In this document: piece after piece, positions 45,510 through 52,529 of the stretch
Numbering within the stretch: position 1 is the first letter of the stretch
Layout: every line of letters starts with the position of its first letter
Source: Accumulibacter sp.
GTDB lineage: Bacteria > Pseudomonadota > Gammaproteobacteria > Burkholderiales > Rhodocyclaceae
Direction of reading: 5' to 3'
NCBI GenBank assembly: GCA_017302455.1
Contig: JAFLDO010000033.1
Coordinates: 1-52,529 of the forward strand
Length of the DNA stretch: 52,529 nt
Position numbers and translations under genes: made by a program
Notes under the pieces: model-generated
Seen by the model: the letters and a program-made list of their open reading frames with translations, nothing else
Database searches by the model: none
What the model was told of the DNA's origin: nothing

Positions 45510-45947
45510 TCAGTGTCCGATCTTGCGGGCCCGTTCGGCCGGGGTAACGATGTCGGTCAGACGGATGCCGAACTTGTCGTTGACGACCACGACCTCGCCT
45601 TGCGCGATCAAGGTGCCATTGACGAACACGTTCAGTGGTTCGCCTGCCATCGCGTCAAGCTCGACGACCGAGCCATGGGCGAGCTGCAGGAGGTTCTTGA
45701 TCGTTATCCGCGTGCGCCCGAGTTCGACCGCGAGCTGGACGGGAATGTCCAGGATCATGTCGAGTTCGTTCATCAGCGAGCCGCTGTTTCCCTGTTCGCC
45801 GAAGCTGGGGAAGATGTTGGCTGGCTGCGCGTTGGCTGCCGGTGCGGCGTCAGCCAGAGCCTGCTCGGCCATCGCCGCGGCCCAGTCGTCTTCGGCCGCA
45901 CCGTCGTCTGCGGCAGGACTTCCGTAATCGTCTGGTTGTTTAGCCAT
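45510..45947 (-). CDS. fliN: FliN, flagellar switch protein
   Basis: This 145-residue C-ring protein has a variable Ala-rich N-terminal half and a C-terminal SpoA domain (about 65-140; DIPVQLAVELGRTRITIKNLL ... LIAQGEVVVVNDKFGIRLTDIV). It forms the bottom of the rotor and a docking site for FliH. It overlaps the end of fliM by 8 bp. Confidence 0.96.
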   Translation of the reverse strand: MAKQPDDYGSPAADDGAAEDDWAAAMAEQALADAAPAANAQPANIFPSFGEQGNSGSLMNELDMILDIPVQLAVELGRTRITIKNLLQLAHGSVVELDAMAGEPLNVFVNGTLIAQGEVVVVNDKFGIRLTDIVTPAERARKIGH

Positions 45948-46944
45948 TGCTTTCTCCCTGAGGAGTCTCCTGGTTCTCGATGGTCATGAAGTGATCGATC
46001 TTGATCGCGTACTGCCCGCCCTGCTGCCCGTAACGGCATTCCATCAGGGGCACATCGTCGACCTGGGCGATCACTTTCTCGGGAATGTCGATGGGAACGA
46101 TGTCGCCGACCTTCATTTCGAGAATCTGACGAAGGCTGACGGTCGCTGTCGCGAGTCTCGCCGTGATCTCGACTTCAGCGTTCGTCAACTGTTTGCGCAG
46201 CATGATGACCCAGCGCCGGTCGGTCGACAGCTGGTCACTCTGCATCGTGCTGAATAGCAGGTCACGGATTGGTTCGATCATCGAGTACGGAAAGCAGATG
46301 TGCAGATCGGCAGTCGAGCCGCCGAACTCGATCGAGAAGGTCGTCGCGACGACGATCTCAGAGGGGGTCGCGATATTGGCAAACTGCGAGTTCATTTCGG
46401 AGCGCACGTACTCGAAGGTCAGGTCGTACACCGGCTTCCACGAGCGCGAGTATTCGGTGAACACCACCCCCAGCAACCCCTTGATGATGCGCTGTTCCGT
46501 AGCCGTGAAATCGCGACCCTCGACGCGCGTGTGGAAGCGGCCATCACCGCCAAACATGTTGTCGACGACGAGAAAGACCAGGCTCGGATCAAAGACGAAC
46601 AGGGCCGTGCCGCGCAGCGGCTTGGCGTTGATGAGGTTGAGGTTGGTCGGTACCACGAGGTTGCGGGTAAACTCACTGTATTTCTGGACCCGGATCGAGC
46701 CCACCGAGATCTCGGTACTGCGATGCATGTAGTTGAACAGGCCGATGCGTAGGTAGCGGGCGAAGCGCTCATTGACGAGCTCGAGCGTCGGCATGCGCCC
46801 GCGGACGATCCGTTCCTGGGTTCCCAAGTCATACGGGCGCGGGCCATCGTCACCCTCGTCGGCCGCCTCGGGCTCGCTCGCCTCGCCGCTGACGCCCTTG
46901 AGCAGGGCGTCGACTTCATCCTGAGAGAGGAAATCGGCGCTCAT
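45940..46944 (-). CDS. fliM: FliM, flagellar switch protein
   Basis: This 334-residue switch protein has the CheY-P-binding peptide at the extreme N-terminus (DFLSQDEVDALLKGV, residues 4-18). The CheC-like middle domain (about 50-235; RGTALFVFDPSLVFLVVDNMFGG) and a C-terminal SpoA domain follow. It receives the CheY signal made by the cheY-cheZ-cheA cluster at 18884-22076. It lies 6 bp after fliL. Confidence 0.97.
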   Translation of the reverse strand: MSADFLSQDEVDALLKGVSGEASEPEAADEGDDGPRPYDLGTQERIVRGRMPTLELVNERFARYLRIGLFNYMHRSTEISVGSIRVQKYSEFTRNLVVPTNLNLINAKPLRGTALFVFDPSLVFLVVDNMFGGDGRFHTRVEGRDFTATEQRIIKGLLGVVFTEYSRSWKPVYDLTFEYVRSEMNSQFANIATPSEIVVATTFSIEFGGSTADLHICFPYSMIEPIRDLLFSTMQSDQLSTDRRWVIMLRKQLTNAEVEITARLATATVSLRQILEMKVGDIVPIDIPEKVIAQVDDVPLMECRYGQQGGQYAIKIDHFMTIENQETPQGESNG

Positions 46945-46950
46945 CGACGC

Positions 46951-47499
46951 TCACTGAATGATGAACGATGTGAACAGAACCTCCTTGATGGGTCCGTCAC
47001 GCTTCTTCCCCTTGCTGGCGGGCTCGATAATGCCGTTGATCTGTTCCTTGATCTCCTGCGCCAGGAGCTCCTTGCCTTCCTTGGAGATCAGTTGCGACGC
47101 CTTCTTGCTGGACAGCAGCAGGGTCAGGTCGTTGCGCAGCTTGGGGGTATACATCTTCAGGTGGTCGGCGACCTGGGCATCTTCGACCTCGAGTGACATA
47201 ACGAGCTGCAGAAACTGGTCGCCGTTGTCAGGTACGAGGTTGACGGTGAATGCATCGAGGGCAACATAGATTGGCACTTCCCGATCAACCTTCTTCTTCT
47301 TGACCGGCTTGGCCTTTTCGACTGCGACTTCGCCGTCGTCATCCTGTTCCGGAGCGTGGCGCAACAGCAGGAAGGCAGTGACCGCGCCAAGGCCGAGAAC
47401 GACCACCACCACGGCGATGATGATGATCAGCAGCTTCTTGCTGTTCTTCGCGGGTGCCGTTTCCACGCCTTCAGTTGCCGGCTTTGCATCCTTGGCCAT
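46951..47499 (-). CDS. fliL: FliL, stator-associated membrane protein
   Basis: This 182-residue inner-membrane protein has a single helix (about 23-46), a Lys/Asp-rich segment and a periplasmic FliL domain (about 75-182; VPIYVALDAFTVNLVPDNGDQFLQLVMSLEV). It rings the stator and supports torque. It lies between fliK (87 bp) and fliM (6 bp). Confidence 0.94.
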   Translation of the reverse strand: MAKDAKPATEGVETAPAKNSKKLLIIIIAVVVVVLGLGAVTAFLLLRHAPEQDDDGEVAVEKAKPVKKKKVDREVPIYVALDAFTVNLVPDNGDQFLQLVMSLEVEDAQVADHLKMYTPKLRNDLTLLLSSKKASQLISKEGKELLAQEIKEQINGIIEPASKGKKRDGPIKEVLFTSFIIQ

Positions 47500-47586
47500 T
47501 ACGCGCTTCTCTCCCTGGTTTTTTCAGTCCGCCGCTGGTCTCGGCTCCGGGATCAGCTTGTCGTACCCAAGCCAGACGACAGGGGG

Positions 47587-48756
47587 CTAGGCGAAGGTGT
47601 CCACCAGCGAGCTGCCATGGCGCGTGATGGCGGCCGCCCCCGGAATGCCGCCAGCCGATCCGCCGCCAAGTATAGCCTTATCAGCCAGGATGCGGGGTCG
47701 TTGCGACGTGTCCTGCTGCCCGTCGGAGTGCTGCCGGAAGGATTCGCCGCCGACGCTGACCTGTCCCAGATCGATCCCCGCGCCGGCGAACATCTCGCGC
47801 AGTCTCGGCACGGCGGTTTCGATGGCGCCACGAACGTCCGGGTTCGGCGAAGCGAAGTGCGCGTTGGCGCCGTTCTTGTCCATGTGGATGGTGATCTCTA
47901 TCGAGCCCAGTTGCGGCGGATTGAGAGTCAGTTGCGCGCCCTGCTTGTCGTTGCTGACGAACCACAAGAGCTTCTGGCCGAGATCGGTGGCCCAGGACCG
48001 GTCGTGTAGCGGCTTTTCGAGGGCTGGCACGCCCTGCAGGCGCGGAAGGCCGTGCAGGCTCGGCGGCGGCTGGACGTTGTTGCCGAAGAGGCCATCGCTG
48101 ACTGTCGTCTCATCCAGAGCAGCGGTTACCTGCACCGCCGGCGTGGTGGCGACCTTGTCTGTCGATGCCGCCAGTTCCGGGAGCTGCGCGGTAGAGGCCG
48201 AAGCCCATGCAGTGGCGGCAAAATCTGCCGGTCGGCCGCCGCTTGCCTCCGTCGCCGGTGGTGGCGCGGCCGCGTCCTTGCCGGTCGCGGCCGGCACACC
48301 CCCAGGCGGTGGCAGCTGCGCTCCCGGCCCCGCTGCGGCGGGTATCCCCGCGCGGGTCTGTTCTGACAGCGTCGCTGCGACGCCCTCACTGGCATCAATG
48401 CGGGTCGGCTGCGGCGGCAGTGTCACGCCGAGTGCCGCCAGAAGTGCTGGATCGGTGGTTCCCAGGCCGGCGTCTGCTGAAGCCGGTTCGCCGTCATCCG
48501 GCGTCTCGCCGGTGGGGGACGTTCCGGTGCCGGCAAGCGGCAGACGCAGCAGAAGGCTGTCGACCTCCAGGCGATTGCCTTCCTGGCTGGCTGGCGATGG
48601 AACTTCTGCCACACTGAGCGGCAGCCCCAGCAGAATGCTGGCAAAGTCTCCGCCGACGCGCGCGCCGGCCGGCGCCGATGTTTCCCGTATTGTCGCCTCG
48701 CCGGGCGTCGCCGCGATCGGTGCCCGGGCGAGCGTTGGCACGATGGCAATGCTCAT
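47587..48756 (-). CDS. fliK: FliK, hook-length control protein
   Basis: This 389-residue protein is exported as a molecular ruler and signals FlhB to switch substrates. The N-terminal two thirds is Pro/Ala/Gly-rich and disordered. The C-terminal domain is the conserved part (LTLNPPQLGSIEITIHMDKNGANAHFASPNPDVRGAIETAVPRLREMF, about 275-325). It is the first gene behind a sigma-54 promoter inside the fli operon. Confidence 0.93.
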   Translation of the reverse strand: MSIAIVPTLARAPIAATPGEATIRETSAPAGARVGGDFASILLGLPLSVAEVPSPASQEGNRLEVDSLLLRLPLAGTGTSPTGETPDDGEPASADAGLGTTDPALLAALGVTLPPQPTRIDASEGVAATLSEQTRAGIPAAAGPGAQLPPPGGVPAATGKDAAAPPPATEASGGRPADFAATAWASASTAQLPELAASTDKVATTPAVQVTAALDETTVSDGLFGNNVQPPPSLHGLPRLQGVPALEKPLHDRSWATDLGQKLLWFVSNDKQGAQLTLNPPQLGSIEITIHMDKNGANAHFASPNPDVRGAIETAVPRLREMFAGAGIDLGQVSVGGESFRQHSDGQQDTSQRPRILADKAILGGGSAGGIPGAAAITRHGSSLVDTFA

Positions 48757-48796
48757 GATCGATCCTTTCTGCGGATGCAGGTGCAGCCAAGATCAA

Positions 48797-48812
48797 AGCA
48801 ATTATCGCGCCA
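48797..48812 (-). promoter_or_regulatory. Sigma-54 promoter of the fliK-fliR genes
   Basis: On the minus strand the sequence is TGGCGCGATAATTGCT. It has GG and GC separated by 10 bases and one mismatch to the consensus (A to G in the -24 box). It lies in the 64-bp gap between fliJ and fliK, with a start point expected near 48786, about 30 bp before fliK. Confidence 0.85.
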
Positions 48813-48820
48813 GATGAGGA

Positions 48821-49267
48821 TCAGAGCCCTTGCTCGTGGTCCTTGGCGCGGGTGGCAAACTCATCCTGCGCCTTCTGCTCCTGTCGGAGTTCGCTCCTCA
48901 CCTCACTGGCGCGATGCCGGTCGGCCAGCGCGTCGAAGGCTTTCAGTCGCGTCCGCTGCTGTTGCCAGGCTGTCTGACCGGCGGCCGTACAACCCTGTTG
49001 TACAAGGACGCTCTGCCGCTGCTGGTCGATGGCCTGGTCGAGACGATTCATGAACTCCTGGTAGTTCCGCCACTCGGGCTGTCCCAGGCCATCTTGCGCT
49101 GCCTGTCGGAAGCGGATCGAGTACTCATCGCGATACTGTTGCAGCATGAGGAGCTTGTTCTGCGCATCGCGCTCGGCAGCAATCAGGCGCGCGAGGCGTT
49201 GCGTCGCCTCGTCCGAGCGACTCTGCATCAGTTCGAGTACGGTTTGCAGGGAGAACGGTCTGGCCAC
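48821..49267 (-). CDS. fliJ: FliJ, export ATPase stalk protein
   Basis: This 148-residue, almost entirely coiled-coil protein opens with the FliJ pattern FSLQTVLELMQSRSDEATQRLARL. It sits in the FliI hexamer like the gamma stalk of F1-ATPase and links it to FlhA. It lies 57 bp after fliI, as in most fli operons. Confidence 0.92.
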   Translation of the reverse strand: MARPFSLQTVLELMQSRSDEATQRLARLIAAERDAQNKLLMLQQYRDEYSIRFRQAAQDGLGQPEWRNYQEFMNRLDQAIDQQRQSVLVQQGCTAAGQTAWQQQRTRLKAFDALADRHRASEVRSELRQEQKAQDEFATRAKDHEQGL

Positions 49268-49324
49268 GGCGAACTCGCCTAGTCCGGGTTCATGAGACGG
49301 GTTGTCATTCTAGCGCGCCCAGCG

Positions 49325-50743
49325 TCAGGCAGCGACGCCAAACAGTGCCTGCAACTCACGCAGACTGCTGGCGAAGTCCGCGGGTTGGGCCAGACTCTGC
49401 TGCAGGAATGACTCGAAGCGCGGATAGATGGCTATCGCCTGGTCGAGTTGTGGGTCGGACCCCGCGGCATAGGCGCCGACGCTGATCAGATCGCGTGAGC
49501 GCTGGTAGCGCGAAAACAGTCGCTTGAAATTTCGAATCTGTTCCAGATGACCGGGGCTGACCAGGTTGACCATGGCCCGTGAAATCGATTGCTCGATGTC
49601 GATTGCCGGGTAGTGGCCGGCATCGGCCAGGGTTCGCGACAGTACGATGTGTCCGTCAAGGATCGCTCGCGCGGCATCGGCGATCGGATCCTGCTGGTCG
49701 TCGCCTTCGGCGAGAACGGTATAGAAGCCGGTGATCGAGCCGCCGCCGTCGGCGCCATTGCCCGCCCGCTCCACCAATTGCGGCAGGCGCGCGAAAACCG
49801 ATGGGGGGTAGCCGCGGGTGACCGGCGGCTCGCCGATGGCGAGCGCTATCTCGCGTTGCGCCATGGCGTAGCGCGTCAGCGAATCCATGATCAGCAGGAC
49901 ATGCCGGCCCCGGTCACGGAAATACTCGGCAATGCACGTCGCATAGGCCGCACCCTGCAGCCGCATCAAGGGACTGACGTCGGCCGGTGCGGCGATGACG
50001 ACGGATCGGCGCAGGCCTTCCTCACCAAGGATCTGCTCGATGAACTCCTTGACCTCACGACCGCGCTCGCCGATGAGGCCGACGACGATGATTTCCGCCT
50101 CCGTGTAGCGGGCCATCATGCCGAGCAGTACGCTCTTGCCGACACCCGATCCGGCAAACAGGCCCATCCGTTGTCCCTGTCCGACACAGAGCAGGCCATT
50201 GATGGCACGCACCCCGACGTCCAGCGCCTTGTCGATCGGCGCCCGCGACATCGGGTTGACCGGCCGGCTCTGCAGCGGGCGCAGTGACCTGGCATGCAAC
50301 GGACCAAGCTTGTCGAGCGGCCGGCCGGCCCCATCGAGGACGCGGCCAAGGAGGGATTCGCCGACCGGCACCAGTTTGGCGCGGTCGATCGAGCGTCGCC
50401 GTGCAGGCGGCAGACGACCGATCTGCGGTGGCGGGTGGCGCGTTTCGAGGGCGACGACGCGGGCCCCTGGCGACAGGCCATAGACATCTTCCGACGGCAT
50501 CAGGAACAGCCGCTCGCCGTTGAAGCCGACCACTTCCGCTTCGATCGGCGAGCCGCCAAGCGGCGTGATGCGGCATGAGCTGCCGAGGGGCAGTTTCAGT
50601 CCGGACGCCTCCATCACGAGGCCGTTGATGCGCGTCAGGTGGCCGCTCGGCAGCAGCGAATTCACCTGGCCGGCGGCGCCTCGGCAACCATCGAGGAAGT
50701 GGCGCCAATTGGCGAGATGCGGGTTGGCGGCGGGTTCACTCAT
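49325..50743 (-). CDS. fliI: FliI, flagellar export ATPase
   Basis: This 472-residue ATPase is related to F1-beta. Walker A is AGSGVGKS at 197-204, with the blocks [35 protein letters not shown] downstream. It delivers and unfolds cargo for the FlhA/FlhB gate. It overlaps fliH by 4 bp (ATGA). Confidence 0.97.
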   Translation of the reverse strand: MSEPAANPHLANWRHFLDGCRGAAGQVNSLLPSGHLTRINGLVMEASGLKLPLGSSCRITPLGGSPIEAEVVGFNGERLFLMPSEDVYGLSPGARVVALETRHPPPQIGRLPPARRRSIDRAKLVPVGESLLGRVLDGAGRPLDKLGPLHARSLRPLQSRPVNPMSRAPIDKALDVGVRAINGLLCVGQGQRMGLFAGSGVGKSVLLGMMARYTEAEIIVVGLIGERGREVKEFIEQILGEEGLRRSVVIAAPADVSPLMRLQGAAYATCIAEYFRDRGRHVLLIMDSLTRYAMAQREIALAIGEPPVTRGYPPSVFARLPQLVERAGNGADGGGSITGFYTVLAEGDDQQDPIADAARAILDGHIVLSRTLADAGHYPAIDIEQSISRAMVNLVSPGHLEQIRNFKRLFSRYQRSRDLISVGAYAAGSDPQLDQAIAIYPRFESFLQQSLAQPADFASSLRELQALFGVAA

Positions 50744-51474
50744 CGTGGGTTAACCTTGCCGTCCCGGTCGGCACTCGTCAGCCATTCGTCGCTGATGCCG
50801 ATGGCCTCGACGACGCGTCGCCAGCGCGTCTCGAGCGTCGCATCCACCTCGCTGGCGCCGAGTTCGACCCGGCAGCCGCCCGGCGTCAACGCCGCATCGT
50901 CGATGATTCGCCAGTTGTTGTGCGACAGTTGGTCGCCGAGGCGACTGCGTATCAGCGTCGCGTCGTCGGGGTGGACGAACAGCAGCGGCTGTCCGTGATG
51001 GGCGTGCAGCGCCGTCACCGCCTCTCTCACTATCGGCAGCAGCAACTCCGGTTGCAGGCGTAGGCTCTGCCGCAACACCTGATTGGCAATCTCGACCGCG
51101 AGGACCAGCAACTGATCGGCGACGCCCTGATCGATCGTTGCGAGGGCCTGCTGCAGGTTGTCCAAAAGTGTCGCGAGTTGGGCCACCACCGCCTCGCCGG
51201 CAGCCAGTCCCTCGCGATGGCCATCGGCATAGCCGGCAGCTTGTGCCTCGCGATGCAGGCGCTCGATGTCTTCAGCGGTCGGCAGGGTGACCGCAGGCGG
51301 CGGCTGGCTTGCCGGCTCGGACGCGACTTGGACGGGGGGGTCCGTGGGCTCTGCGATCGGCGATGGCTGGGCGGCAGGCGACGGAGTGGGCGGAACCGTC
51401 TTGTCCTCGTCGAAGGCCGCAAGCTCCCAGCGCTGATAAGCGGTAAGCTTCTCCTTCGGGATCCACTGGGTCAT
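50740..51474 (-). CDS. fliH: FliH, regulator of the export ATPase
   Basis: This 244-residue protein has the usual N-terminal [15 protein letters not shown] segment. A Pro-rich linker, a coiled coil with small-residue repeats ([19 protein letters not shown]) and a C-terminal FliH domain (about 140-235) follow. It tethers FliI to FliN. I chose the ATG at 51474, 13 bp after the fliG stop. A longer frame overlapping fliG is rejected. Confidence 0.93.
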   Translation of the reverse strand: MTQWIPKEKLTAYQRWELAAFDEDKTVPPTPSPAAQPSPIAEPTDPPVQVASEPASQPPPAVTLPTAEDIERLHREAQAAGYADGHREGLAAGEAVVAQLATLLDNLQQALATIDQGVADQLLVLAVEIANQVLRQSLRLQPELLLPIVREAVTALHAHHGQPLLFVHPDDATLIRSRLGDQLSHNNWRIIDDAALTPGGCRVELGASEVDATLETRWRRVVEAIGISDEWLTSADRDGKVNPR

Positions 51475-51487
51475 GACCTTGGCCTGC

Positions 51488-52459
51488 TCAGACCATTTCC
51501 TCGCCGCCCGCGCCACCAAGGACGATCTGGCCTTCGTCGGCCAGGCGACGGACGATCTTGAGGATTTCCTTCTGTTCGCTTTCGACTTCCGAGAGGCGTA
51601 CCGGGCCGCGCGACTCGAGATCTTCGCGCAGCATCTCCGACGCACGTTGTGACATGTTCTTGAAGATCTTCTCGCGCAAGGGTTCGGTAGCTCCCTTCAT
51701 GGCCAGGATCAAGGATTCGGACTGAATCTCGCGTAGCAGGAGCTGGATCGCCCGGTCGTCGAGTTCGAGCAGGTTCTCGAAGACGAACATCTCGTCGAGC
51801 ACTTTCTGCGCCAGATCGGGATCGTACTCGCGGATCGAGTCCAGGACGGCGGTTTCGTTCGCGCTGCCCATGAAATTGAGGATCTCGGCGACCGTTCCCG
51901 CGCCGCCCTTGGCGGCCTGTTTCATGCTTGCAGAGCCCGAGAGCAGGCGCAGCATGACGTCGTTCAACTCGCGCAAGGCCTCCGGCTGAATCCCTTCGAG
52001 AGTGGCAATGCGCAAGATCACGTCATTGCGCAAACGCTCGGTAAACTGATTCAGGATTTCGCCTGCATGATCATGGGCGAGGTGTACGAGAATGGTCGCA
52101 ATGATCTGGGGGTGCTCGTTCTTGATCAGTTCGGCGACTGTCGGTGCGTCCATCCACTTGAGGCCTTCGATGCCGTTGGTTTCGCCCGGCTGCAGGATGC
52201 GCGAGATCAGGTTCGATGCCTTGTCGTCACCAAGCGCCTTGGTCAGCACCGAGCGGACGTAGGCGTCGGTGTCCACGTGCACCGCCGCCGATTCCTCGGC
52301 CGTTCGGTGGAAGTCGGCCAAGACCTCTTCGACGCGGGTGCGCGGCACCGACTTGAGGGCCGCCATGGCGTGCCCCAGTTTCTGCACCTCTTTCGGGCCG
52401 AGTGTTACGTCCCGCCCTATTCTGGATTCTTTGTCCCGAGCTATTTCGGGGTGAGACAA
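51488..52459 (-). CDS. fliG: FliG, motor switch protein, 5' end replaced
   Basis: This is the rotor protein that receives torque from MotC/MotD. From Leu at 52402 (LGPKEVQKLGHAMAALK) to the end (EILKIVRRLADEGQIVLGG) it is a good FliG, with middle and C-terminal armadillo-like domains and the charged torque helix. The normal first ~27 residues, which end just before LGPKEV and help bind FliF, are absent. The frame runs upstream into unrelated sequence (SHPEIARDKESRIGRDVT) and stays open to the window edge. The nominal start at 52459 is a TTG with no family support. It is either disrupted by an inserted element or cut by an assembly breakpoint. Confidence 0.85.
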   Translation of the reverse strand: MSHPEIARDKESRIGRDVTLGPKEVQKLGHAMAALKSVPRTRVEEVLADFHRTAEESAAVHVDTDAYVRSVLTKALGDDKASNLISRILQPGETNGIEGLKWMDAPTVAELIKNEHPQIIATILVHLAHDHAGEILNQFTERLRNDVILRIATLEGIQPEALRELNDVMLRLLSGSASMKQAAKGGAGTVAEILNFMGSANETAVLDSIREYDPDLAQKVLDEMFVFENLLELDDRAIQLLLREIQSESLILAMKGATEPLREKIFKNMSQRASEMLREDLESRGPVRLSEVESEQKEILKIVRRLADEGQIVLGGAGGEEMV

Positions 52460-52529
52460 GCCGAAAGTCCCACGCTGTCGCCGGGAGGACTGGCTCCGGC
52501 GACAGGGTGGGACAAGGGGCCTATCGGGA
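52403..52529. repeat. Foreign sequence with a long inverted repeat at the fliG breakpoint
   Basis: To the right of 52402 the DNA no longer encodes FliG. It contains an 18-bp inverted repeat: arm 52467-52484 (GTCCCACGCTGTCGCCGG) and arm 52496-52513, one mismatch, with an 11-base loop. A smaller dyad (CCCGA 52435-52439, TCGGG 52446-52450) lies beside it. Such structure is common at ends of insertion sequences or in dispersed palindromic repeats. No transposase is visible in the short stretch available. Confidence 0.6.

Overview
This window is GC-rich DNA from a motile Gram-negative betaproteobacterium. The best guess is Rhodocyclales or a Candidatus Accumulibacter-like lineage. The grounds are an FlgH/FlgI outer-membrane flagellar set, CheZ, a MotC/MotD-type stator, FleN/FlhG, hslVU next to a STAS protein, malate synthase A, and clear sigma-54 and sigma-28 promoters. 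The assignment is by gene content and protein resemblance only; no marker gene was available to test it.

Layout. 1-126 is the 3' end (domains V and VI) of a group II intron. 200-3112 is a large membrane HD-GYP protein. 3113-3974 has no convincing gene but holds a good sigma-54-type promoter. 3975-8260 holds a tiny zinc-finger gene, a LysR regulator divergent from aceB, then terC-uspA. 8277-11414 (minus) is STAS protein-hslV-hslU. 11646-14220 is a periplasmic coiled-coil protein divergent from a 7TM-GGDEF cyclase. From 14314 to the right edge almost everything is motility: fliW; a chemoreceptor; cheV-cheV-cheY-cheZ-cheA; flhB-flhA-flhF-flhG-fliA-motC-motD; convergent flgA-flgM-flgN; flgBCDEFGHIJKL plus a lipoprotein gene; and on the minus strand fliG-H-I-J-K-L-M-N-O-P-Q-R.

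How it works together. The sequence supports a tiered flagellar cascade. Sigma-54 -24/-12 elements precede flgB and fliK (rod/hook and export apparatus). FliA (sigma-28) and its antagonist FlgM are encoded here, and sigma-28-type promoters precede flgM, the chemoreceptor and, less clearly, flgK and fliW. FlhF/FlhG would set flagellar position and number. CheA phosphorylates CheY and the two CheV proteins, CheZ removes phosphate from CheY, and FliM/FliN/FliG form the switch. Genes for FliE, FliF, flagellin, CheW, CheR, CheB and the sigma-54 activator are not in the window.

Both ends look like mobile or repeated DNA. The left end is a group II intron. At the right end the first ~27 codons of fliG are replaced by unrelated sequence with an 18-bp near-perfect inverted repeat. 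This fits an assembly contig that stops at multicopy elements, or a real insertion that would break fliG. No CRISPR array, tRNA or rRNA gene was seen. No wholly new system is evident. The observations most worth testing are the FliM-like CheY-binding peptides repeated at the N-terminus of CheZ, the orphan sigma-54 promoter, the broken fliG, and the duplicated linker-STAS protein.
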